64,000 nt of DNA from Cruorifilaria tuberocauda (Eukaryota > Nematoda > Chromadorea > Rhabditida > Onchocercidae): positions 1-64,000 of the forward strand of contig JABVXU010000088.1 in the NCBI GenBank assembly GCA_013365365.1, in the 5' to 3' direction. Below, in pieces: positions 1-11,606 of this stretch (position 1 is its first letter; each line of letters begins with the position of its first letter). The notes beneath the pieces are model-generated. The model had not been told where the DNA came from and did not search any database. It worked only from the letters and a program-made list of their open reading frames with translations. The translations under genes were made by a program, and so were the position numbers.

Positions 1-33
<33 letters not shown>
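1..33. repeat. (CA)n microsatellite
   Basis: The window opens inside an uninterrupted CA dinucleotide run, so its true left edge lies outside. The following 34-495 is AT-rich sequence downstream of the CFAP36 stop codon, with nothing else recognisable. Confidence 0.95.
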
Positions 34-35
<2 letters not shown>

Positions 36-495
36 ATAGTATCGTATTTAGTTTTTGAGGATCAGTGCATACAATTTCCTCACAGTTCAATTTCAACTTT
101 CTTTAAAATTATTCTTTCATCTAATTTTTTCTATAATAACGATAATAATGCCTATAATTCTTTGCTTATATTTTCAAGTAAATCGATATTTGATCACTGA
201 TAAGATAAGATTTATTTGCTTTGATATCGAATTAACAAAATATCAAATAGGTAAAAAAGAAAAAGAAATATAAATTTCATTCGTTTTCATCAATTTATTC
301 ATACAATAATTTTTAATTCATTCTATTTTAGAAATTCTTTCGTTTTTTTAAAAGTTTTATGAAAAGAGGAATGAACGAAATGATTCACTGCTAGAGTGAT
401 TGATCACTCGAATGAAACAATATTCATGTATATTTGCTCAATCATTAATACAGTAAACTTCATGGGTCAACTTTCAAGCTGAATTTATCGTCCTT

Positions 496-3400
496 CTAGA
501 AATCGCCCATGATAGTATCACAGATTGGTTGGCTCGACATTGCAGTTCGAGCTGCTTTTGCTGTTTGTGGTCTTTCTTTTGTAACTCTTTCGACAATTCT
601 CTGTAATTTCTCATTCCTAGCAAAAATTATCGCTATAAGTTATCACAAAAAGTAAATTGCAATTTGATGAATTATATTTTTTATTAAGAAGAATTGCTTT
701 CAATTTCAATAAGTAAAAATCGACGTAACTCTTTTATTGTAATATATTATGCAACAAGTAATTAAAAAAATATTTACTTCACTCCTGAAAAATATTTAAA
801 AATAGTTTGATAGGTAGAAAAGTGAATATAATCTGAAACGAAATGTTAAACCTTTAGTTGTTGATCTCTTATTGCTTGTTTCATACAGAAAATTTTATTA
901 CGTTGTTCACGGAAGTATGCTGCACGTTTTTCGATATCACTTTGCGAGATATGTCCTAATGGATGTTGTAAAAATGTCTGAAAGATTCTAAAAAATGAAA
1001 ATGACACAAAGTTTGTCTGAGAGAGAGATAAGGGATAGAGGCGAAAAGTAAAAAATAAATATCGATCTTGCAAATAAAACATTAGAAAAGAGAAACGAAA
1101 GAAAAATAACAAATGTTAGGTAAAAGCGAAAATAATTACTGCTCGGAGCACAAATTGAAGAATGTTATAATTAAGCTTAAGGCGCAATTATTTCTCAAAA
1201 TAAATTATATTCGTTAATATAGAAAAACTTCGATTTCCACTACGAAGAGTATCACTTCTGACGAAACTGTAAACAGACCAGTGATCTCGATCAGAGATCT
1301 CGTAAATCTTCCCCAAGGCTTTTACAACTTTTGCAAAACTTCTTAAATGTTTATTAGCTGAATGGTTTTTAACACTACAATTCGTTCTTTGATGAATTTT
1401 TTTGAACTCAAACAAAGAAAAAATTTCCAATTTGGATGGAAACATTCCAATTCCAATTTCCTTACTATTACTTCCACGTTCTAAAATAGATTTATGTGCG
1501 TAAGGGGTTTTTGAATTTAATCTTAGTTGTGAAGCAGATAGCTTCCTGAATTCTGATAGGCGTTCAGGTGTGCATGGAAATTTCAAGCAACCCATATTTA
1601 ATTTGTTCAATCCAATTTCATCTACACCTAATTTTGATAGCGCAGAGTAAGCAATTCCGAACGAAATTCTTTTCGTCATCTTTCATTTCGAAAACCTCTT
1701 ATTCTACTCAATGTCTTAGACTGGACATGCCCCGCTTCTGGATTACAATCTCCTAAATGATAAAGTAAGGATAATCCTTCTAAATGACAACAGTAACGAT
1801 GGTAAAAATCCTAGAATGCTATGTAACATACTAATCATTTTAAAAATTCAGTGAAAAATGTTCAACAGCTCTGAAAGTGTAATTAACTTCATTCAAATGC
1901 CTCTGAAAAAGGAATGGATTAGCTGAAAAGTTACTTCTTCTATCTAGCTAATATTTCTTTAGTCAGAAGGAATACTTTCAATCCAGATTGTGTCACTGAG
2001 TAAACCAAAAAAAAATTTTGCAAATCGTTTTAGTTCTGATCCTAACATTTACAAGAATTTTTAAGTGAAAACATACATGAGGATTTGATAACATTTTCCT
2101 GGTTGATTTTTTCAGTTTTCTTTCATATTGCGATACAGATTTTTTTTCTAGGAGAGAAAGTGGAGAAAAAGCCAAAAAATCAATGAAGTATTAATCTTTA
2201 AGAACTAATTTTAATGAGAAAAAATAATTTCTTTTTACAAGTTACTAAATATCTTATTCAAAAGATCTATCTTTTAATTTTTGATAACTTGTAGAATCTT
2301 TAAAGCTGAATCCCATTACTGGTTTTGATGAAGCTATAACGTTCGCAAATTTTTGCTTGTCACTGATTTTCTGCATAAAAGCCTGAAATCATTGTGATTT
2401 GGGTTGAGACATGAAACGAAGAATATACTGTTACATACTTATTTCATTTGATAGTTTATTTCTGATCTCTTATCAATCAATAATTTTATAACTCTAAATT
2501 TTGCAACACTTCAGGCGTTTGTTAATTATTCTGTGGATTTCGCATTCGAGCAACTTCAAAGTTTTCGAGAGTTAAGGATGAAGACGTCATTGATTGTCTT
2601 ATTATTGAAATGGAAATGAAACTAAATGCGAAAAGTAGTTTAAGAATTTTTATATCTAATGATTTTTTCAATCTTCTATTTCTTAAACATTTCACTTTCG
2701 TTTTTCGATGTCAATGAATGGGGTTCAAAAACGAATATGAGAACCGTATTAAATTCGCTTTCAGTTTTTTTCTTGCGTTCTTCAAGTTGTTCTTTTGTTC
2801 GTGAATTCGCCTTCATTGTCTCTTTCAATTTCGTCCTTTCGCATTCTTCCCTTCCCTCTTCAAACTCTGCCTCACTTTTCCTGTAAACCTCTTAGTACAG
2901 GAGATAAGAGGATTAATGAATTTCCTTCCTTCAGTTTTCATACTGCAAGTAAATAACTGCAATAATCTCACTTTTTTCATTAAAGATTAGATTTAAATCT
3001 ACAAAGAAATATATATCTAATGAAAATAAAGGCACAATGTAGGATGATTGATACCTTAAGACTCTAACCAATACATAACGATCGTACTGTTCTCGATTTA
3101 AGCCTTCCATCAATACTTCTAGGAATTCTTTCTCGCTAATATCATCACTCTCAATAGATAATGCTGCCGGGATCACACCACAAAGAAACTGTAATTTTAA
3201 TTTCTTCGTATCAGATAGATTTCTTAATTACCGGTATATCAATAATCGACAAATCAGTAATGAATTAAATTATTATAACAAGAAAAAGGTTAAAAATTAA
3301 GCAAAGCAGATGCATAAATGGAATAAATAGAAGAGGCAATTAAGGAACAAAAAGTTATTAATCTTTATTAATTTATTAACATTTTTAAAATTTATTGATC

Positions 3401-4543
3401 TTTTTTTCAACTCTAATTATGAAAAAAAGAAACCTACTTCGATCATCTGAATTGTTTGCAATCTCAATTCGACACTTTCGCGTACCACCATCGGTACAAA
3501 CACTTCAAAATTTTGTGCTGCTACTACTGCTCCCAATAAACTCTGTAATTATTTCAGATATTTTAATTAAGAAATTTAAATTATTGACTTTTCTGTAGAT
3601 AAAAATAGTTTGAAATACTTTATTAAAATTTGCATATTAGGCTTGAAAATTCATTGCCATTATTTTTTAATATAATAATTTTAATTTTAAATTAACTGAC
3701 CTTGATTAAACTCAACATTTTTCAGTTTTATGAAACAGTTTGAAATGATAAATCTCATAAGGTTTAAAAGAAACATACTCGTTCCTTTGTTGATAGCTTC
3801 TGATTATAGTCATGATGCTTGAGAGCAGAGACAAGTTGCTTTACTTCGATGCTTAAATCAATACAAAAGCCTTCCATTAATGCATTGACCATCAATTTGA
3901 ATTTATTATGAATTTTCTGATAAAGTAGTAAATCATTCTGTTCATCATCCAATACTGCAAAATTATCACACAGGAATTTCAGTTGCTGTTCTAATTTCAA
4001 TCTACAAGGCAAAATTCTGAAAAAATAAATTAAAATGAAAAAAATATTGAAACTAATATTAATTTCTATCTTCAACATTTTATGGGATCTATTCAAACTG
4101 TTTTCTATTGTTAATTTATCGGAAATTTTGCATACATTAGGCTTAATCCTTTCTCCTGTTTCAGTCATTTTGGAAATGTTATTTTTAACTAAGGTAAAAA
4201 ATTAAGTACAGTGCTGGGAACATTAATATTTGATATTTTGCAAACTCTGAAAATTTTAAAACAAAATGATTAAAAAGACATTTACTCACTCATTTATTGC
4301 CTTTAACAAATGATCACAAAGATAATATTGCAAAATTTGAAAGTTGGAAATTTTTTAAAAAAAGATTGATTTTTCTAAATTTAAAGGTTCTGCTGTATTA
4401 ATAATAATAACCCCATTCGAACCTACTGAACATTGCTCCAGAAATGTTGTAATTGGAATGTTCCACATCGGAGAGCTCAAGAAATTTATAAATTTACCGA
4501 AAATAAAGTCGGGTGAAAGTTCAGAATGTGAGCGTTTGAACAT
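496..4543 (-). CDS. CFAP36: Cilia- and flagella-associated protein 36 (CFAP36/CCDC104) orthologue
   Basis: Ten-exon model, about 397 residues (human about 342): 4543-4423, 3954-3779, 3542-3438, 3188-3055, 2880-2696, 1737-1696, 1627-1466, 1406-1379, 987-852, 600-496. Phases agree at every junction. The N-terminal half matches the BART-like domain of CFAP36, which binds ARL3-class GTPases in cilia: WNIPITTFLEQ, then VLDDEQNDLLLYQKIH, ALMEGF, and AAQNFEVF...LRLQTIQMIE line up without gaps against human across three exons. The C-terminal part has the basic helical motif KRAAYFREQRNKI...MKQAIRDQQ, equivalent to the human coiled C-terminus. The start ATG at 4543 lies about 25 residues before the first conserved block. 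The exons at 1737-1696, 1627-1466 and 1406-1379 rest only on splice signals and phase; the others are well supported. In nematodes a role in ciliated sensory neurons is expected from the family. Confidence 0.85.
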
Positions 4544-7500
4544 TCTGCAAAAGAAAGAGTCGAATAGTTCATTAAAGAGTCAAATTAGCAATGAATTGTT
4601 ATGCGTTCAGCTAAAATTCAAAAACAGAAGAATATCAAAAAGCTAAATTTTTCATAAATTTTCACCCCTCATTCCTTTTTAGCCAAATTATTAAAGCTTT
4701 TGAAATGCTAAATTATGCTCTCTTTCGAAGCTTAAGTTTAAAAAAGTAAGGAAAAAATAGAAGTGAATAAGATTTATTGCTGATGAAATATTTCTATGAA
4801 TGATATAATTATCTATGAACTTTTCATATTTTAGAGAAAAAAAAAACTAAAATCTAATAGTATGTCACTTATTAAAATCATCGCCACATAAGCAAACTTT
4901 AAAAAACGAAGAATTCAAGAAGGAAATATAGCATTCATTTGGATATATGAAATAGAGTATTCACACATTTTTTCATGAGAGAATTTAACTATTTAAATTT
5001 AAATCTGGCAAGTGCAGTATCGCTAATTATAATTATCTTTCTCCTCTTTTGTCCTACTCCTTATTTCATATTATGCCTCAATTAACGCTACGTCATCCGT
5101 ATCAGCGTATTAGCAATGCTATATGCAAGACGAAATAAAATATTAAATGAAATTTTATTTTAATATTTATGAACGATCGACTTGAATAAGAATTTTCTCA
5201 ATTATTTGATGATTCAGTAAAACTGTTTACTTAATTATTAATCGGTTTAACTTATTGAATAATTAAACCTATTTTAACATAATTAGTAGCGATGTTAAAA
5301 AGATGCAGTAATCTGAAATTCCGACATTTCACGTTTCTTCTACAGCATATTTTCTGTTTGAATCATAAACTTCTTTTGTTTTATTTCCTGAATTATTTAT
5401 GTTTTAATCCAAACGTTTACAATTCTTAATCACAAACTAATAAGTAACATGAGATGATATGATTGATTGATTCATTGAGTATTGTATATTAGAGCTTTTA
5501 AGCTGAAACTGAATTACATCAAAAAATACGTAACTATGAATTGATAATATTTACTCATAATATTCACTGAAATTGAATGTTTGTATTGTCTTTAAGTTGT
5601 GATCTCTATGGCGACGCTTCACACTTTATCGCAAATATTTAATGAATTTTAAATTCCATGAATTCTTTCATCATAGTTTTTTATGTTCGCAGACTTAAAT
5701 TAAACCTCAAGTATAAAATACGAATGTATTATAAGGAAATGAAATAGATTGAAAAAGGAAGAATTCTCTCTTCGTTCTTTTCAGTAATATTTATTTCCAA
5801 GTGCATATTAAATCCCTTAGACACCATCGATATTTCTCGCATTTCATTTCATCGTTCCTTTCAATTTCTGCATTCATTGCAATCACTTTTTTGCACGAAT
5901 AAAAGATTCTTGGAATATAATGATTGGTATTAATTCGAATAAAGTTATTATTAATTAATGATATCAAATCGCCAGTTAATCAATAAAAATGAATGTCTAT
6001 TAAAATATACAAACCAACGATCATAAATCACGAAATTCAATTTAGAGTGAGCAGATTTTAAAGAAGCACTCATCGAAAGACAAAGGCAGTATTTAACGAT
6101 ACTATAAAAAGCTTAAAGTAAAGATCGATTATCTAAAAAGGTGTCATTTTGCTAATAGAAATTAATTTAGCTTTTAAAGCTGAATGACACAAAGATAGAT
6201 TATACTAAATATTACTATGCTTATGAAAATGATCGTTGATAAGTTTTTGGTTAAAAGAAGTATAAGAAAGAGCAGATTTCATTCTCATCGATTATCGGTT
6301 TGACGACGGTTCGATTGGTTTGCTCACTTTTTTCGTCCTAAATTTTTTGATACTGTCAGTGCAGAATTTTTTAATTTCATCATTGATTGTTATGGTTTTC
6401 AACTGCTTTTTCTGAATTAATCAGTTATTCTCCAATTTCAAATTTTCATACTTTATTCTCATCCTTTCATCAACTTTTACCAGGTTCTGCTGATCAGAAA
6501 GTTTAAATATTGATGAGTGCCCGTAAACTTCCTGTCTGTCAAATGAAATGAAATACTAATCTTGTGATATTTCCTCTAAAACTTTTTTACTATTTACTTA
6601 ATTCTTATGACGAATTGTTATTTATTTATTGTTCAGTCATTTTTCGTGCTCGTTCAATGTTTCAAAAAACATTTTCAGTCATTATAAATAACTACGAATA
6701 GATTCCAAGAGATAAATATTAATTTGTATATGAAGTATTAAATATTATTATATATGATAGACATTAAAGATACTGAATATGAAGTCGCTCAATCGTTATC
6801 ATGACCTGATTAAGCTAGTGCTTTATTAACACGAAATATGACATATTGTTTCTTGTTTCATCTTAAGTAAATTCAAGTCTGTAAGTTACAACTGCTACAA
6901 CTGCAAATGAATTTTTCTCTCAACACTTCAAACTGAAGAAAGATTCATGTCAGTTGATTGATGAATTAGTTTTCAAAATGTTTTTGCAAATTGTCCCAAT
7001 ATTTTCTGCAATTCCGTTTGCAATGAAAAAGTTGCAAATTTCTTAGCTACGCGGAAGAATTAATCATATTGCACTTTTGCATGAATTGCTAAAACTTCAA
7101 TTATACAAATTTCAGTGGAAAGAATTTGATTTCAATGTCAATCTAAAGTTTCAATCGGAAAAAGCTTAATATCATAGTAGTATATTTGTGCGAATAAAGC
7201 AACAAATCCTGGCAGAATCAAAAGAAATCATTGGAAAAAGACGATTGTGAAGCAGAAAAGCAACAAGAAAAGTCGCGGAATTACAAGATTCAGAACTTCA
7301 GCTTTATAGAATCAAATATATGAAGCTGAAAAATTTGAAAGATGAATGCACAATATATCTAATCAATAAAGATTTCTCTGGTTGATAATTATATGAGATG
7401 TGACAGAAGGAAGAAGTGATTTGAAGTTTAAGGAGTGAAGGTATTCCATTCAATGATAATCTATGCCTAAGTGATATTTCGTCGATATCATTGAATTTCG

Positions 7501-8106
7501 ATGCCAATTACTTAACGTTTTTGGTTGAATTTTCAAATAATATGTTGAGGGAAAGCTCAAAAAGCGGAACGGTATTTTTGTATTTGAGTTATTGATTTAT
7601 TCTATCGAGTTATCAAACTTGATGGCTTTTCTACGTATCATAATCATTCTTCTGATATTTTTTGTCATTAATCTTTTACGGACTCCCCGGCACGATTGAA
7701 AAAACGTTTCGTTTCCTGACAATCCGTTCATTCTCTCCGTGTCACCTAATGTTCTCTAAACAACGTCCTCAGAACTTTTATTCAGAAGACAATGCAAATA
7801 ATTTTATTATAATTAATCTAATCACACATTTACATGTCACCAAGTGGATATGATGCACATCAGCTCTCTCTATCCGAAGGTGAAATTAAAGAGGAAAATA
7901 GACAAAGTGTGCTAGAGGGATAAAGATATGGAATCCGACAATTGCTCCAACATTCCTCACAGAGTTGATATCTGAATCAAACTTTTCCCGATTTGACGAT
8001 TTGAATTATAATAACAAACCATGCTAGTAGAGAAGCGAGTAAAGGAAATTGTCGTTCTTCCAAAAGCGATGAAAGTTAACCAATAGAAGAGCTAAAAAAG
8101 TTGACC
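4544..8106. other. Intergenic region, CFAP36 to lectin-mosaic gene
   Basis: About 3.6 kb of AT-rich sequence between two minus-strand genes. It should hold the CFAP36 promoter near 4544-5000 and the 3' UTR of the lectin-mosaic gene just below 8107. Open frames here are short, often lack ATG, and show no family motif. No RNA gene seen. Confidence 0.6.
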
Positions 8107-11100
8107 CTAAATCCGACGGATATCCTTCTCGCAAATGAATCCCTGATCCGGATGTACCAGTTCAGTGCAATCGGATATCATCCATTTCCCGTCATGTTTC
8201 ATAACATTGGCGATCACACATCCTATCCGTGGTTCTGGTTCTCCTTCATCCCAGTTGGTGTAAAACAAGGATTCACCGCTTTGCCACTTGAAGACACCAT
8301 TGATATTTTTTAGTAGACCTATCCAATATGCGCCACTTCCACCCGCGTTGTAAATATCTGAAATAGAAATCAATAAGTGGAACTTTGACTAATTTCACTC
8401 TTTTCTGATTCTGAAATCTTCTGTTCAGAAAGTTAGCAAAAAATTGAAAATTATTACGGAAAAAGCTAATGTTCTATCGAATAGTTCCATTCCGGATTCA
8501 TGTCCTTCCGGATTCATGTCCTGTCATTATTTCAGACTATCTTATCATTTTATGCTTAATGTTTTACAATTCGTACATTAAAATTGCTCACAATTCACAT
8601 AATTTGCCTGTTGATTGTCTCTAATTGTAACCAAACTCGCTTCTACTTTAGAACAATAATCAGATCCCTCCATATAACTAAAACGACCGTGGACCTGTAA
8701 TGATCACGGATAATTAAAACTTTCTCGGAAAAATGTTTCTAAAGTTTTGATAAAAACAGAAGTGGAACACTTAATAGTACCGGAAGATAGCACTTTTGTC
8801 TGAATTGCCACCATGAATCGTCGCAAGGTTCTAAAACAAAACTTTCCGCACTATTAATTCACAAAAAATTTCATCCATGGAAATGATTGATAGCAATTTC
8901 GTGCAAAATGATGAAACGATACAAAGCACGAATGCTTCACATTTCAGAGTTCAGTGATCAAATTTAACAATTAAGGCTCAGTGAATACTGTTGGCCATTT
9001 CTGAGACAGTAGCTTCTCAAAGTAAATTCATTCACACAGAAGATCAATTTAGAAATTCATGCATACCTATTCCATACTGTTTAGAATGCGGATCCGGAAC
9101 ACAGTAACCTCCCATGACACAAATCTCATCGATTGCACACTGCTCATTGATTTTACACTCTAAAATACTTCTTTACTCATATCTTTAAGGATTAAAACAT
9201 ATCGGATAAAATTGCCATAAATTTAATTAATCTATTACTTCTGAAAGGATACGAAATATGGCACCGTCCATTCCGGCAAACTCCTGATTTCGTACAATCC
9301 AAATCAGTTTCACATCCTGAAAACATCTTTTCTTATCATATTAAATTTCATCAGTGTTGATCAAACACAAAAGTTTATAGCATAATTTTCTCGAATTCAT
9401 CTCTATCGTTTTCGAAAAAATTATTTAAACAAGCCAATCACTCCGATAGCATTGATTTACTTGGGCCAAATTTTGGGAACGATGGGTCGAGAACACAATA
9501 TCCGTCAACTGCGCAGAGCTGCTGAGGGCTGCATTGGCTATCACTTGCACACACTGAAAGCGAACGTTAAATTTGTTCGGAATAAATAAAGTTCGATGGC
9601 AATTTAAGCAAAGAACAGATTTTTTCACTCTACCGATGTTATTTGGAAGCCATTTCACAGGTACGCATTTCCTGTCTCGACAAATTTCTCCTCTTCCACA
9701 ATCCGCATTGATTTTACACATTACATCTGAATGGCTATCATGATCATTCTGCCATAATCGAAAAGGTCAAGATAGGACTAATTCATAGACGAAATTTTGA
9801 AGCAATTCAAAAGAACAATCGTCAAAAAAAATCCGAAAATTTGAAGTCGTCCAAAGATGCAGGTGAAATAATTAATGAAACATCTAATTTTGTTCATTCA
9901 TAAAATGTCACTTTCTAAAGTCCACGTGTCCATGTCTGAGTTTGATGCGTAGGAATCAGCCATAGTTGTCGTCGGAGATACTGTCCCAGTAAATTCCTCA
10001 ATTTCCGCCTCATCCATTGCTTCAGGTGTTTCATCATTTAACACTTGGGGTTCACTTTCATCTAGCACAAGAGATAGTGCTGCGTTTAACTTTTCTGCTT
10101 CTGTCTTCATCATTGCCTCAGATACCGTTGTATTCAGAGCCTCAGGTGTTGCTTCATATGTTGTTGCAACAGATGTCGTTTCATTCAGTGCTTCAGATGT
10201 CCTTTCACTTGTTGCGTCAGATGAGGTTACATTTGACGTCTCAAATGTTGTCACGTGCGTCTCAGATGTTGTCTCGTACGTCTCAGATGTTGTCTCGTGT
10301 CTTGCATCGGTTGTTATCATCCCCAGAGTTTGGAATGTTGTTGCATCCGTTGCTAGACGTGGAATCTTTTCTATTACGCTGAATTTCACTGGTTTTGATC
10401 CGGACGGTCCCTCGAAATTACCCATAGTTGCTAGAGATCCGAAGTTTTGCACGCATACACCATTGAAACATCTCTGCCAAGATTTGCAGTGATAATCAGT
10501 GTGACAGCCTGGAACATGCTTTTCTTAAGCCTCAATGAAATCTACTGAAACCTCTAATTCTCATCAGTGAAATATCGCTAACTTCCCAAATTGATTAAAA
10601 ATAAGATTAAAACTTTTTCATACTTTCTTATTTGTTTATGGAACGAAATAAAAATTTCTGATATATTTTTACAAAATTGAAAAATTTTATCAAAATTGAA
10701 ATCAAAAGTTCAATTTGAGTAATTTACGTTGAGTTTGTTTTCCTGTTTCTCTCAGTACCAAAATCGGCAGTAGATCCGGGATGCATTTATTTTCCTCACA
10801 AACTTGATCAATTTCGCAGTCTTTCTGGCTCTTGCAACCTGAAAAGGCTATAAACATTCTTCCGAATGAAATCATAATAAATATATAAAAATTTGCTGAA
10901 ATTTCAGTTGCAGCTCGAAAATGTACGCATTCGAACGATCTGCAATGATATAATGCTTCAGGACAGTTGTTATCAGTCGAAAAAATGTAACAAAATTTCG
11001 CCATTGACTTGTTAGAGTAAACCTTCAAGTTGAATTCGAATAGAGTAAACCTTCAAGTTGAATTCGAAGTGAATGCAAATGGGAAAATGCTAAAAAATTC

Positions 11101-11606
11101 TTCCATAAAGTTTAATTTGTCTCTTGAATTTTATCTTTTCGTTTGTATCATTGACTTCGAGTGATGATACCTCGAAGCTGGACATCTACTCAACCGCATG
11201 ACTCTTACTACGAACCGAATGCTTCTTTGCCAATGAAGAAAAAAACAAATTCCCGTTCTATTTTTCTCTGCATTGTTGATCTTTTGCTTAAGGAAGAACT
11301 AAAGATAACGATAATATCCATTGATAACAATTTAACTTTAAATGATAACGAGAAGTGTCCTGCACAGTTTTCCTATACGGTAAATTTTAAAGCATACTAC
11401 ACCTGAAATAATTAAGACAGATACCACACCACAAAATTTTTAGCGGAGAAAGATGAAATTTAAGTTAAAAGACCGCAGTAAGAAATGAAAATATTAAGAA
11501 ATGCATCATGAAGTCAAGAGTAATTAGTCACAATTAATTACTTACTTTTGCTATTGCTGCCAATCATGAAATCGCAAATGCAAAGGCATAGCAGCAACTT
11601 TTTCAT
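8107..11606 (-). CDS. Secreted 4-Cys-module / Thr-rich stalk / C-type lectin mosaic protein
   Basis: Ten-exon model, 509 residues: 11606-11546 (signal peptide MKKLLLCLCICDFMIGS), 10838-10728, 10508-9912, 9726-9634, 9553-9461, 9316-9239, 9159-9067, 8830-8781, 8694-8592, 8357-8107. The total of 1530 nt is in frame throughout. Six modules share C-x5-C-x5-C-x4/5-C-[VIH], for example CKINADCGRGEICRDRKCV; two precede and four follow a roughly 150-residue Thr/Ser/Glu-rich, probably O-glycosylated stalk (9912-10440). The last three exons form a C-type lectin fold with CDDSWWQFRQKCY, EASLVTI, WIGL, FYTNWDEGEPE and a GFICEK end. The EPN and WND calcium/sugar motifs are not intact. The first seven introns are all phase 1, one module per exon, typical of exon shuffling. 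No membrane anchor is seen, so secretion is inferred. The modules resemble Dickkopf-like or EB-like knots, but I recognise no named family. Confidence 0.8.
10915..11010 (-). other. Possible orphan or decayed 4-Cys module
   Basis: Inside the first intron of the lectin-mosaic gene, an open minus-strand frame reads NNCPEALYHCRSFECV, resembling module 2 of that gene (YHC-KSWQRC...CV). It lacks a clean acceptor: a TTTTTTCG stands where TTTTCAG would be expected. Its only nearby donor gives phase 0, not the phase 1 used by all neighbouring modules. It may be a decayed module exon or an alternative exon; chance is not excluded. Confidence 0.35.
11013..11068. repeat. 28-bp tandem duplication
   Basis: Two perfect adjacent copies of a 28-bp unit (11013-11040 and 11041-11068) starting TAGAGTAAACCTTCAAG, next to the orphan module in intron 1 of the lectin-mosaic gene. 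Confidence 0.95.

Noticed and set aside
9425..9721. Single 98-codon frame across two exons of the lectin mosaic
   Set aside because: It reads the second module in the wrong frame; splicing at 9634/9553 restores the repeated cysteine pattern.
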